Source: Cercis canadensis (lineage: Eukaryota > Streptophyta > Magnoliopsida > Fabales > Fabaceae). From it: 64,000 bases of DNA. The notes beneath the pieces are model-generated. The model saw only the letters and a list, made by a program, of their open reading frames with translations. It did no database searches and had not been told where the DNA came from. Positions 1 to 12,037 of this stretch are shown here, one piece after another (the stretch's first letter is position 1; every line of letters starts with the position of its first letter). The translations under genes were made by a program, and so were the position numbers. The DNA lies in NCBI GenBank assembly GCA_003255065.1, contig QAOA01001288.1:875238-939237 (forward strand), in the 5' to 3' direction.

Positions 1-527
1 GAGCTAATGATTAATTGGTAGGCGAGGTATGGAAGTCCATGCGATTGAAATTGAGCAATGGCTCCTTCTTTTTCCAATCAAATTTATTTGACTTTGATCT
101 ATGCCTCGTGGTACCCCATTTGTAAAGTGGTTATCTCTATCCTGTTTTTCTTCTTTCTTCCTTTAGAAAGAGGGGAAGGGAAAGGAGAGCTGGAAAAAGA
201 CCAATGAAGAAATATGAGAGCTGAGGATAAGATGTGCTTTCTTTTCTTCTTTTGGTAGAAAAGGAAATTCATTGAAACAAACAGAGGTGTGCTTTCTGGT
301 CTATTCATAATACAATTACATATCTTTATATACAATTTTTGTAGATTCAGCGAGACATAGGAAAGTTGAGAAGACACAACATAGCATGATGATTGATGAT
401 AATGATGATGCAGTTCCCAAAATACATCAGAATTACATAAAAAAANATACATCAGAATTAGATAAAAAAAAAAAGTTCCTACTAAAATTTTATTTATTTA
501 TAGGGTGTTAAAATTTAGGAGGTTTAT
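1..527. other. left-edge intergenic DNA with a contig joint
   Basis: No convincing gene. The single N at 446 has a roughly 24-base segment repeated on both sides with one mismatch (before it 421-445, after it from 447), the signature of overlapping contig ends that were not merged. The short minus-strand frame at 99-452 runs across the N and has no recognisable domain. The segment could be flanking or untranslated sequence of a gene outside the window, but nothing here shows it. Confidence 0.5.
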
Positions 528-1160
528 CATATATTTTTTATATTTATGTTGTATGTCATACTATATAAAAATAATCAATGTGTAAATCATATATATACAA
601 ATTAACTATTTTTAAGTTTATTTAAAAAAATAAGATAAATTAATTTTATATCTAATAAAATATAAAAATTATAGGAAAAAGTCCTAAAAATCTCTCTAAA
701 CTATACTCTTGTTGCGTTTTACCTCCCATGGTTCAAAAACGTATGAAAGACTTATTTGAACTTTCAAAATGTGTACTTTACCCCCGACCCTGACGTCTAT
801 CCATTAATGTGCACATGATGTGATTAATCTGGGCCATAATACAATTTTATAGGAGTATAAATGAAAATAAATTTATAAAAATTGGGGTTAAAAAGTAATA
901 TTTAAAGAATTTTGGGGTCAAATTATAATATTCAAATCTTTTCTTCCGTCCATTAATGGACGGACGTCAATGTTGTGAGGGTAAAGTGCACATTTTGAAA
1001 GTTCAAATAAGTATTTCTTATGTTTTTGAAGCATGAAGGGTAAAGTGCAACAAAAGCATAGTTCATAAGAGTTTTTAGAACTTTTTTCAAAATTATATAT
1101 ATTTGTTATGTTAATATAATATAACATACATATATAATACTAACATAAAAAATTTAATAA
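528..1160 (+). repeat. dispersed AT-rich repeat, copy A, split by a MITE
   Basis: 528-664 and 1098-1160 together align with the reverse complement of 34590-34805, so both are copies of one dispersed AT-rich repeat in opposite orientation. In this copy the alignment is interrupted exactly at 674-1088 by a MITE. No coding capacity. Family unknown; the boundaries are approximate because the divergence is high. Confidence 0.65.
674..1088. mobile_element. MULE-type MITE (415 bp, 9-bp TSD)
   Basis: Terminal inverted repeats of about 140 bp: the left arm reads inward from GGAAAAAGTCCTAAAAATCT and the right arm, reverse-complemented, begins GAAAAAAGTTCTAAAAACTC. The 9-base direct repeat AAAATTATA flanks both ends (665-673 and 1089-1097), the target-site length of Mutator-like elements. 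There is no transposase, so it is non-autonomous. The insertion is confirmed by an uninterrupted paralogous site at 34652-34660. The minus-strand frame at 918-1127 is part of the right arm and not a gene. Confidence 0.85.
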
Positions 1161-3674
1161 TATTAAAATAAAAATATCTTACAAATAAATGTCTATTACA
1201 TCCCAGCCCAACCCAAGCGCCAATTCTATCATGGTCTTACATGGTTGGCTGTTTGCGCCGACGAAGGAGGGTTGGTGACAGTTCTACCCCTATCGATATT
1301 TTCTTACACATCCAATTTCGTCAAACACATTGTTTGGTCCTTTTCCATCTACATACCAATGTCTTGGTCTTCCTCTACTTTCTGCTTTTCCGTACACACA
1401 AACAAAGGTGATGGTTGTTAGCAAGAAACTTTGAAGGTGCCAAGAAAAAACTGCGTTTACATCTCAAGTCACAACAACCACAACGCAATTAATGCTTGAA
1501 GATCATTTTTTTTTATTTATGGGAAATGCTTGAAGATCATTAATTAGTTAGTTAAAATGCGTATAATACTTATATTATATTCATACTATCAAAACTTTTA
1601 ATAAAGCTCTCATGTATTGAAATCAAAGAATCAATAAAATATGTATTTAATTGAAAACTCTCATAAAAATAACATCTAAATTGTTATGTACTGTTTTTAA
1701 AAAACAAAAAACTCCTTTCACATTTGGTTTAACGAACTTTTTTTTTTACCTAACATACAGATAGATTATTCTGTTTTCTTCTTTACACTTTAAAGTTAAT
1801 GTGAATATAACTTTAACCTTCATTATGATTTTTGTTAAATTATTATTATAGTTTTTTTTAATTAAAACTAATAACTTTTATGATTATTAAATATTTTGAA
1901 ATATCATTCATATACAACAATAAGTTTAATATTAAGTATTTTGTCTTATAAAAAAATACTAAGTGTTTTGATTAAAAATAGATTATGTTTTTAGTTTCAG
2001 TCAATAAGATATGCTATAATACACATGATATATTAAAAATTACTATATAGTCTATAGAACCTATATTTTATTTAACAAATTTTTATTATAAAATGTAATA
2101 TATTCATATACTTTTTTTATATGTATATTTATTAAATATATATTATAAAATTTATGTTTAATCATTTATTTAATTATATTATACTCGTACATATAGTTTA
2201 ATGTTTAATTGCGGTAACCTATAATACTAACTATTAAACTCATTCTTATAAGAATAATAATATAATATGGAGAAATAAACCTCTCTTGGATAAAATCAAA
2301 TAAATGTAGCTATATTATATCATATTCTATATATCAAAGTTAAATTGAAAAATTCTCATTGAATATTTCATAACATTAATCAGCCCGGTACCTAAAAAGA
2401 CGAGCTATATATAATTTTTGAAAGGGTCAGGATATTGTTGTCACCCGTATAAGTTTTGTAATTTCTTTGTCGTGTTAATTTTGTGATTTAACAAAAATAT
2501 AGTGTAATCCTATTGTTTTTGTGGTCACTACACAACCAATTTGTATAGTGACGTTGTTGGATTTCTCATGAGTCATGAACAAAATCAAACTTGCATACAT
2601 ACCAAATTTATCCAGTATTTATATTTTACTTGTGAAGCATATGTTTGAATTATATTACCAATAACTTTTTTTAGTAAACAATTTATAAATATCATTGTAA
2701 ACTCTCGCTAAGGCCTGTAACATGCATTGGCTTTGAAATGTGATAGCCTCCCTCACCCTAAACTTTAATATTCCAAAAAGAAAAAATTACACAAAATCTA
2801 AACTTTTTCATGATAAAAAATGAATATGTATTTATAGTATAATTTGTCATATTTATAATCAAATTATATAAATTAGATTCATCTACTAAACTATAAATCA
2901 TATATTAGTTGGGCTCTCAATTGTTCTGGCCATATTTCTTCATTAGATCATGATGATGGCTTCTTAAATTACTGTAATTAGTCTCTCCCATTTTTGTGAT
3001 GCATAAACAAAATAATAGTATTTGATGTAAAAGACAAAAATAGATAAAATTAAACTCGCCAAAAGCACATTTTAAGTGTAATATATTTTTTTATTTTTAA
3101 TTGATCACAAATTAAATATGAAAAAGATCTAAATAAGTATGGAAAAAAGTAAATAAAAAATAAGAGAGATGAAAAATATTCTTACCCTTCAGTTGATTTC
3201 ATTAATAATTAAAGTTAAACCTTTTGGTATATAGTAATCCACATAATTTAGCATCCTATCAAAATATCTAAATTAATACAACATAAACTAATAAGTAATA
3301 AAAGAGAGAAAGAGGTAAATAATAGTTCTAAATGTTTTTTGGTAGGTAGGATTTTGTCAAGTAAGTTGGCTAGTATGTGAACATTTAGGAAAATGCTAGC
3401 TAAGGTTTTAGGGGCTTGCTGCATATTTTAGTGTGCAGTATTTAGGTGAGAACGTTTTCGTGTTCCAATTTGGCTCGTTGGGAGACAAACATAAGATGCT
3501 TAATTGTGTTTCATGATCTTTTATAGAATTATTTGCATAATGTTTTAGTATTGTTGTTACTTAAGTCCAATTACCAAATTATTATTTTTTTCCTTCTAGT
3601 ACCAATTATATTTACTCGTTTATCTTTAAATAATTACTACAAAAATTAAAGAAGACATAATATTTTTCCAACAT
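1161..3674. other. AT-rich intergenic DNA, no gene seen
   Basis: Very AT-rich with many homopolymer and TA tracts and no long open frame on either strand. A short imperfect hairpin lies near 2523-2552 (inverted GTCACTA arms). A less AT-rich stretch at about 1198-1300 has no coding signal. I see no RNA gene. Confidence 0.5.
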
Positions 3675-4361
3675 AATTGTTGTTCCCAAGCCTACAAAAT
3701 AGAAAATAGAATATAAATAATAACAATAGGTTAAAGAAAATTAGAGATATGGCACTAGGATAAGGCACCGATATCTCACATTCTTTAAGACAATGCACGC
3801 CTCTCGCAAGTGATTCTTAGTATCTCTACCAGATACAATGAGTTATAGATACGTTACCTCCAGGATACAACAATCCGATAACCACACCGTTTATCTTCTA
3901 ATATTCTGCACAAATAAAAGGTAATGACTCTCTCTAATACCCTTCTCTACCAAAATGTTTACTCACACAATATAAGCAAAAAAATATGCACACAATACAA
4001 TTAAGTTACACTTATAAATGTATATCACAAATTGTAGAAGCACACATATATATAGTATAATGTACCACCTTTTCAAGTTTTAACCATTGGCCATAAATAA
4101 ATAAATATTATAAACTTTTAAAACAATAATCAAAGCACAAACCAAACAGTCATCCATTACCATTTAAGGAAGAGGAACATTGGCTTTTAAAGCCAATTAC
4201 ATGAGCCAAAAACTTTCAGCCAATAAAAAGGAAAACGTTGGCTTGAGCTGAACCGAATTGCCTTTAAGGCATTCTATAACAAATCCATAACCAAAACAAA
4301 TACTTTTAAAAGCATAACGAGCATATAGTATATATATTTATTTTTAATAAAAATACTAATA
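3675..4361 (+). repeat. 0.69-kb direct repeat, copy 1
   Basis: Starts at ATTGTTGTTCCCAAGCCTAC and is repeated from 4362 with many substitutions: same order of blocks, period about 687 bp. It contains palindromic TTTTAAAA-centred motifs. A 39-base stretch at 4228-4266 recurs inverted at 5042-5080. No protein coding. It could be a tandem duplication of unclassified repeat DNA or the paired ends of a small degraded element. Confidence 0.65.
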
Positions 4362-5041
4362 ATTGTTATTCCTAAGCCTACAAAATAAAAAATAGAATAC
4401 CAATAATAACAATAAGTTAGAGAAAATTAGAGATATAGCACTAGGATGAGGACNAATAACAATAAGTTAGAGAAAATTAGAGATGTAGCACTAGGATGAG
4501 GACGAATATCTCGCTTTCTTTAAGACAATTCACGTCTCTTTTAAGTAATTATTAGTATCTCCACTAGGTGTAACGAATTTTAAATGCGTTGTCTCCAGAA
4601 TACAACAGCCTGGTAGTCACACCGTTTATTCTCCAATACTTTGCACAAATACGAGAAAAATACTATCTTCAATACCATTTTCTGTCCAAATGTTTATTCA
4701 CACAATATAAGCAAATAATATACATAAAATATAAGTTGCACTTATGAATGTATGTCACAAATTGTAGAAGCACACATATATATATAGTATAGTGTACCAC
4801 CTTTTCAAGTTCTAGTCATTGGCCACAATTAAATAAATATTATAAGCTTTTAAAACAAGAATCAAAGCACAAACCAAACAGCCATATGTTACCATTTAAA
4901 GGAAGAGGAATGTTGGCTTTTAAAGCCAATATCATGAGCTGAACCAATTACCTTTAAGGCAATTTATAATGCAATAACAAATGCATAACCGAATGGCTTT
5001 TAAGCCTAAAAAAATAATGTCTTTTAAAAGACATACGATGC
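4362..5041 (+). repeat. 0.69-kb direct repeat, copy 2, with contig joint at 4454
   Basis: Second copy of the repeat at 3675-4361, starting ATTGTTATTCCTAAGCCTAC. It contains an N at 4454 with 49 bases duplicated on either side (4405-4453 and 4455-4503, one mismatch), so one of those two stretches is probably an assembly artefact. The 3' part diverges from copy 1. Confidence 0.6.
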
Positions 5042-5080
5042 TAAAGGCAATTCGGTTCAGCTCAATCCAACGTTCTCCTT
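5042..5080 (-). repeat. inverted partner of 4228-4266
   Basis: Reverse complement of 4228-4266 with 37 of 39 positions identical by eye. With the first copy it forms a widely spaced inverted repeat that spans copy 2 of the direct repeat. Confidence 0.7.
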
Positions 5081-5140
5081 TTTTCTCTATAAAAAAAATA
5101 TATTATTTTCAACCTAATTGTATTGTATTGTGTGCATATT

Positions 5141-5143
<3 letters not shown>

Positions 5144-5171
<28 letters not shown>
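5144..5171. repeat. TA dinucleotide microsatellite
   Basis: Uninterrupted AT/TA run of about 28 bases. It is one of several in this intergenic region; shorter ones lie near 5558-5570 and 6776-6788. Confidence 0.9.
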
Positions 5172-8162
5172 CTATAGAATAATCTATTAAAATTTATAAT
5201 TTAATTTGCTTTTTTTTTGGTCTTGTTATTACATGTCTTGTTTTTTGAAAATAGAACAAAATAAATTGATGAATTGACAATACATATCCCTTTTTATTAT
5301 GGGATTTTATTTTGAATTTAAAATTATTATTTTATTTTTTAAAATTTCAAATTTGATAAGGGATAATGAACAATTATCTTTCTAAATTATTATTGAATCG
5401 ATATATTTGTATTTGAATCCAATTAATTTTCTTAATTATTTTGTTAAGTTATTTATAAATTCTAAATTATTATTAAATTAAAATTTTGTAATGGGTAACA
5501 TACTTTAACTTTTGTGAGACTTGTTATATGTTGAAACTATATATATCTCATCCTTATATATATATATATATTGATTGATTACTAACTAGTTTCAAGATTT
5601 TTTTTTAAAAACAATATATTTACATATAGGAAGGGCAGGTAAAAGTTGATGAAACTTTTTTCTGAAAGTAATATAAACTATATATAATTTCTCTATTAGG
5701 AGATACATTGAGGACAATTACCGCCCAACCACCACACCACTAGACGGTGGGTGAATAGTGATATAGCATAATACTACATACAAGTTGGAAATTAATGTTT
5801 CACACAAATTGCCTTCCCTTTGTAATTTTTTTAGTATTATACCATCCAATACTTCAATTATCTTTTTGACCTGTTATTTGCCGGAAACATACGGGGTAGA
5901 AGATTTGGAGTTCTAGTTATAACAAATTATGGTCAAAAGGCTAATAATAATTAATTATTACCTTGTCACGTCAGTATAATATGATATACTCATGTAGTAT
6001 TATAGAATTTCTAAAAATATATATATTACTTCTGGTCAAATATTTTCAACAGAATTTTTTTTTTCTCTTATCGAAATCTGAATGATAAATGTAGTTTCAC
6101 ACTCATTAAAGACAATCGATTATTGTTTTGGAAAAAATAAAAATAAAAATAAAAGCTTAATTAACAGCTTTTTAATCTAGACTAGAGTGAAAATTTTACA
6201 TTAACCATTAACGAGGCCTCAATTGGGAATAGTATCTTTACTTTTATTGCATTGCCTTTTTCGGGGAAGGGGAGATGAAGATGAATGGAAATATCCCTAA
6301 AAATAATTAAGTTGACAATTTCTTCGGTCCTTCGTCTTTTTCACGTGCAAATTGTGTTTCAAAATTTCCATTCAGTTTGGCGTTCTACGATTAGTTGAAT
6401 TGTATACCAGACAATATTTCATTTGTTTTAGTTTCTCTCCTGCTATCTTGTCCTTAGTTAACAAGTTTGGTCTCTATTTTGGGTCAACAAAGACAACAAA
6501 GTAAAGTGGCGTCTCTTTATTAATAATAAAAAACCAAACATTATACTTAGTCGTCACTCATAAATTAACCATTCAAATTGTTTTATATGACTAGAGTCTT
6601 TGCAGAAATTGATTGCAAATTAAGGGAGTCTTAAATTAACTGAAAAAATATGCTTTGGATTGACACTTCATAGTCATTATAATGGACACTCCACCAAAAA
6701 GAAAGAAAACTGTGCACTATAATAAACACCTACCATTATTGAGGCTTTGTCTCGGTTGGATGCATGAGTTGTGAATATATATATATATGTACGTGTATTT
6801 AAAGGGCGTGTGTGCATTTAAATCTTCGGCCTCATGATGTATAACAAATAATGAACACCTCGCAATTCCCAAAATTAGAGACAAAATCTATATTAAGATT
6901 TCCTTTTATATCTCAAATGTAGTTTTCCACTTTTATCTTCACATTTTTTTTTGATAAATAATTTGTAAATATTATTATAAATTTTTGTTAAAGTATGTGA
7001 TATGTCATGATTTTATAATATAATAACTTTTTTTATCCTAAATTTTTAGTTAAAAAAAAAAAATTGGGCAGCAACTGATAATTTACTGTAAAAAATTTTC
7101 GTTCTAATGCTGTAATTGTTGTACAAAGTTGTCATTGCAAAAGCCGTCATCTAACATCTAATTTTTCTTAACATATATTAGTGTTTTTATTGGGAGTTAT
7201 GAGTCAGCGTTCAAAGGGGGTGGCTGATGTTTATTTTGAAATGCCTCGACTTGACTTTCAATTTTTATATTAGAAAAATAATAAAAATATATAAGACAAC
7301 AGACAGAAATTGACTTGAAAATGAATGCAGTAGTGGTAGTCTGGTATTCTATACTCATAAGATCCGCTTACTGTCAAGCGAGAACGAGAAGTTTCTCTTT
7401 CCCGTTTCAACAATTCAGCACGACCAAAAAGGTTTAGCATATTTGTTATTATTATTGATTGTTTGCAATAAATCTTTTATCTCTGTTTTATATGATAACG
7501 TTTTTATTAGTAATAATTTTTATATTCCTTTGGTAAAATATTACCTTCATTATAGTTGAATTATATATACTAAATTGTCTTTAAGATTTATAAATTTTAT
7601 GTTTAAATTTTGAGTTGTAGTTAAAAATAAAAAAAATAAATTTGTAACTATGATATTATTAAATTTAATTTTTTAAACTATTAGAAATAATAATGTAAAT
7701 ATCTTATTTTTGACCAAAAAAGTTATTAAATCAAATTTATAGTATAATATCAAAGTTGACAAATTCAAAATAATTAATCCACAAACATATTTTCTTTTAG
7801 TTTTAACTATGTGTAACCAATAGACTATTAATTGAAACTGAAAAGAAAATTAATTTGTGTTATACCAACTAAAAACTACAAGTCAACCGCTGATTTGTCA
7901 GTCTGATCACAAAACTCTAATGATACAAGCAACTCTTATACTATGTGTTGTATTATATTCAGAATACAAGATTCTTAAGTCGTACTTTCTAACTGTTAAA
8001 ACAAGCAGACAACAGGTATCATTATCGTATGCTCAATACTTACGTCATAAAAAAACCATCAAAAAAACAAAATCAAGGCCCATTTTTAAGTGATATTTTG
8101 GGCAGATAGATATATGAATTAGTATTAATTACAGTTATGATATTTTATTTTAGTAATATGAA
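5172..8162. other. AT-rich intergenic DNA upstream of PAL, no gene seen
   Basis: Low-complexity AT-rich sequence. The only frame above 70 codons (7857-8093, plus) has no recognisable domain, no promoter or splice context, and ordinary intergenic composition. I do not call a gene here. Confidence 0.5.
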
Positions 8163-8407
8163 TGTTTTGATTTCTTAATTTAAAATAAAACTTTTTAATC
8201 TTTATATTATCGCAAAATAAATAAAATGATCAAAAGATGTAATTTTATATTAAAAAAAATTGACGATTTTAGCCCAATTTTTGTGCCACGTCAATTTGGC
8301 CAAATCCTTCAATTTTTAGATGGAGTTACACCCTCTAACTATTTGTTTATTTTGTGATAGTATAAGGACTGACTAGAAAGTTTTATTTTAAAATGAGGAC
8401 TAAAAGT
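8163..8407. mobile_element. MITE-like long palindrome next to the PAL promoter
   Basis: The left arm (about 8171-8250) and the reverse complement of the right arm (about 8322-8405) share the ordered blocks TTTAAAATAAAACTTT, then TTATATTATCGCAAAATAAA against TTATACTATCACAAAATAAA, then a GATGTAA/GTGTAAC block. The arms enclose about 70 bases. There is no coding capacity and I could not define target-site duplications, so the class is unassigned. It ends about 265 bp upstream of the PAL TATA box. Confidence 0.6.
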
Positions 8408-8583
8408 AGAATTAAGCTGATGTTAAATTCATGTTGATATCTTCCTTCTACTCCTCACCAACTACTTCCTTGTCCACTAGGTGACATCGCACCGAGGTAC
8501 CAACGAGCTTGTCCTATGACGCTACGTTGCAAGATACTAGCCGTTGGATCCCAACAAAATCATATGGCCGAAATCAACTTTCA

Positions 8584-8682
8584 ACCAACCCCCTTGTGCA
8601 CCGTGTGTCTTTCTGCCACCCCTTATGCTCACCTACCAAACACCAAGGTATTCCTATTAGAGGCTCTAACCATCTATATAAG
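8584..8682 (+). promoter_or_regulatory. PAL core promoter: AC elements and TATA box
   Basis: ACCAACC at 8584-8590 and ACCTACC at 8631-8637 match the AC-II and AC-I boxes that R2R3-MYB proteins bind in phenylpropanoid promoters. TCTATATAAG at 8673-8682 is a good TATA box. The spacing implies a 5' untranslated leader of about 130-140 bases, rich in CT, before the ATG at 8848. Transcription start not mapped. Confidence 0.75.
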
Positions 8683-8847
8683 CCCTTACTCTCCACCTCA
8701 ACAACTCAGGAAATCCGAATCTTCAATCCTACGATTTCCTCTCTGTTAGTATTTTCCTTTCTCTCTTTCTCTCTCTCAAAGAGAAAACTAGAGCTTCATC
8801 ATTTTCTGAGAAAAAAGCCAACACTTTCCTTGGAAGAATTTATTAAC

Positions 8848-11800
8848 ATGGAAACAGTGACCAGCAAGATCAATGGCCACCACCCAGGCTCCACTGAGAG
8901 CTTCTGCTTGACTAGTGCCACTGGTGGGGCAGCAGCAGCTGACCCATTAAATTGGGGCGTGGCGGCTGAGTCGCTCAAAGGCAGCCATTTGGACGAGGTG
9001 AAGCGTATGGTGGCTGAGTACCGGAAGCCGGTGGTGCGGCTCGGAGGCGAGACACTCACGATTTCTCAGGTTGCTGCCATCTCCACACATGACAAAGGGG
9101 TTAAGGTTGAGCTGTCGGAGTCGGCTAGAGCCGGCGTTAAGGCCAGCAGTGATTGGGTCATGAATAGCATGAACAACGGTACTGATAGCTATGGTGTCAC
9201 CACTGGCTTCGGTGCAACATCACACAGAAGAACCAAACAAGGTGCTGCTCTCCAAAAGGAGCTCATTCGGTAAGTCAATCAAAATCTATATTACCACCTT
9301 TTTCTCTTCAAGTTAACATGGAAATCACTTTTGCCTTAATTACTAAAAATAACAAGTCATATTTTATTATTTTCTTAAAATATTAACTTTCAGAGAAACT
9401 AATTAATGTGTGTAGATTCTGGCTCGTAACTGCGAATTATGATAAACTATTTAATAATAATTGGTTTCTTGGAGTTAAAAAATTACTGTAATTGGAATAG
9501 GAATAAAAACGTGGATTTTAATTATTTCTTGGGTTAAACAGAGTCGCTGGTTGGTAGTGATAGAAAAAGTTGGGAAACAGAGGTAGAAAGCTGTAAATGG
9601 ACGTTATTCATTTCACTTGTCGGCATTTATTAGTTGCTGTACTTTATTTTTATCTTCAAAAAGTTTACACTTACCTAATTGACACGGACGAGTGGACAGA
9701 GTTAACTAACTCTAACGGTATAATGAATTAAGGATTTAATTAGGTTTAAGACAAAGGTTGGGTGGTTGCGCGTGACGCGGGGTAGGTGTACATCCCAGTG
9801 GGATTATAGCGTCGTAATTTTGACCACTTGGTTCGGTGGTCAACTGGTCATCAGAACATTTTTTTTTTTTGATTCAATAACTATGCCCTAATCCTAATAT
9901 TTGAATAGTGCTAAACTTATTAATTTTGAAAAGAATTATTTTTACTTCAAAGATCTTATTATTAAAGCACTCATCGTTATAATTTTGTGTAAAAAATATT
10001 TTGAGGTTCTCATTTTGTTAATGAGAGATTTTGAATATAATACTTTATTTTTATAAAAAAAAAAATCTTATAATCAATTGATTTACTGCCTAATTAGTTA
10101 CTTTTTCAATTTTTTATTAGCTCTAAAATTATGATATTCTACATGTGATAAATTTGGAAAAGTCCGTCGCCTAAGGACAAAGGCACAAACCATTATTTTT
10201 AATCTACCATATCCAGGCTATAATCTATTATAGGAATTTGATTGAATTCAAAAAAATTAGTAAAATTAATTGGTAATTGTTGTGCAGATTTTTAAATGCT
10301 GGAATATTTGGCAACGGAACAGAGACATGTCACACTCTGCCTCACACAGCAACGAGAGCAGCTATGCTAGTTAGAATCAACACTCTTCTCCAAGGTTACT
10401 CAGGGATTAGATTTGAGGTCCTAGAAGCGATCACAAAGCTGATAAACAACAACATCACCCCATGCTTGCCCCTTCGTGGTACCATCACAGCTTCTGGTGA
10501 TCTGGTTCCTCTTTCTTACATTGCCGGTTTGCTAACTGGGCGACCAAATTCCAAAGCTGTTGGACCCTCTGGAGAAATCCTCAATGCCAAGGAAGCTTTC
10601 CAACACGCCGGCATCGAATCCGAGTTCTTTGAATTGCAGCCCAAGGAAGGGCTTGCTCTTGTTAATGGCACTGCTGTTGGTTCTGGTTTGGCTTCCATGG
10701 TTCTTTTCGAAGCTAACATATTAGCTGTGTTGTCAGAAGTACTTTCAGCGATCTTCGCTGAAGTGATGCAAGGGAAGCCTGAATTCACTGACCATTTGAC
10801 ACATAAATTGAAGCACCATCCTGGTCAAATTGAAGCTGCTGCTATTATGGAACACATTTTGGATGGAAGCTCCTATGTTAAAGCTGCTAAGAAGTTGCAT
10901 GAGATGGATCCCTTGCAGAAGCCTAAACAGGATCGCTATGCCCTTCGAACTTCACCGCAATGGCTTGGCCCTCAGATTGAAGTGATTAGATTTGCAACGA
11001 AATCAATTGAGAGAGAGATAAACTCTGTGAATGATAACCCTTTAATTGATGTTTCAAGGAATAAGGCTTTGCACGGTGGGAACTTCCAGGGAACCCCAAT
11101 TGGTGTCTCAATGGACAACACTCGTTTGGCTCTTGCTTCAATTGGCAAACTCATGTTTGCTCAATTCTCTGAGCTTGTCAATGATTTCTACAACAATGGG
11201 TTGCCATCAAATCTCACTGCCAGCAGAAACCCCAGCTTGGATTATGGTTTCAAGGGGTCTGAGATTGCCATGGCATCTTATTGCTCTGAGCTCCAATTCC
11301 TTGCAAACCCAGTTACAACCCATGTCCAAAGTGCTGAGCAACACAACCAAGATGTCAACTCTTTGGGTTTGATTTCTTCTAGGAAAACAAAGGAAGCTGT
11401 TGAGATCCTGCAGCTCATGTCTTCCACATTCTTGACTGCACTTTGCCAAGCAATTGACTTGAGGCATTTGGAGGAGAATTTGAGGAACACAGTCAAGAAC
11501 ACTGTTAGCCAAGTTGCAAAGAGAACACTTACTACGGGTGTCAATGGAGAACTCCATCCTTCTAGATTTGCAGAGAAAGATTTGCTCAAAGTGGTTGATA
11601 GGGAGTATGTATTTGCCTATGCCGATGACCCCTGCAGCGCCACCTACCCATTGATGCAGAAACTAAGGCAAGTTCTTGTGGACCATGCATTAGCCAATGC
11701 AGAAAGTGAGAAGAATTCCAACACATCCATCTTTCACAAGATTGCAACTTTCGAGGAAGAGTTGAAGTCTCTATTGCCAAAGGAAATTGAAGGTACAAGA

Positions 11801-12037
11801 TTGGCATACGAGAATGGCAACTCAGCAATTCCAAACAGGATTAAGGAATGCAGGTCTTACCCATTGTACAAGTTTGCCAGAGAGGAACTGGGAACTGCGT
11901 TGCTAACAGGAGAAAAGGTGACGTCCCCAGGTGAGGAGTGTGACAAAGTGTTCACAGCAATGTGCCAGGGTAAGATTATTGATCCTTTGCTGGAATGCCT
12001 TGGGGAGTGGAACGGTGCACCTCTTCCAATCTCCTAG
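8848..12037 (+). CDS. PAL: phenylalanine ammonia-lyase
   Basis: Cytosolic homotetrameric enzyme that deaminates L-phenylalanine to trans-cinnamate, the entry step of phenylpropanoid and lignin synthesis. CDS join(8848..9269, 10288..12037), 723 residues, a normal PAL length. The frame is open upstream to 8509, but that part contains the TATA box and leader, so I start at the [10 protein letters not shown] methionine. The single intron (9270-10287, 1018 bp) is phase 2 and splits an arginine codon in KELIR/FLNAG, the conserved PAL intron site. Visible residues: Tyr115 in [12 protein letters not shown] and the Ala209-Ser210-Gly211 triad in [12 protein letters not shown], which cyclises to the MIO electrophile. 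No frameshift or internal stop. Confidence 0.97.

Noticed and set aside
918-1127. 69-codon minus-strand frame
   Set aside because: Falls across the right arm of the MITE; no start context or domain.
2523-2552. Short hairpin as a small RNA gene
   Set aside because: Too short and AT-rich, with no match to a microRNA precursor I recognise.
3675-4361. The direct repeats at 3.7-5.0 kb as LTRs of one retrotransposon
   Set aside because: Almost no internal sequence lies between them, no TG...CA ends, primer site or polypurine tract; tandem duplication fits better.
8509-8847. Upstream extension of the PAL frame
   Set aside because: Open by chance through the promoter and leader (contains the AC elements and TATA box); PAL starts at the methionine at 8848.
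11046-11834. Several frames on both strands overlapping PAL exon 2
   Set aside because: Shadows of the strongly conserved PAL coding frame; no independent domain.
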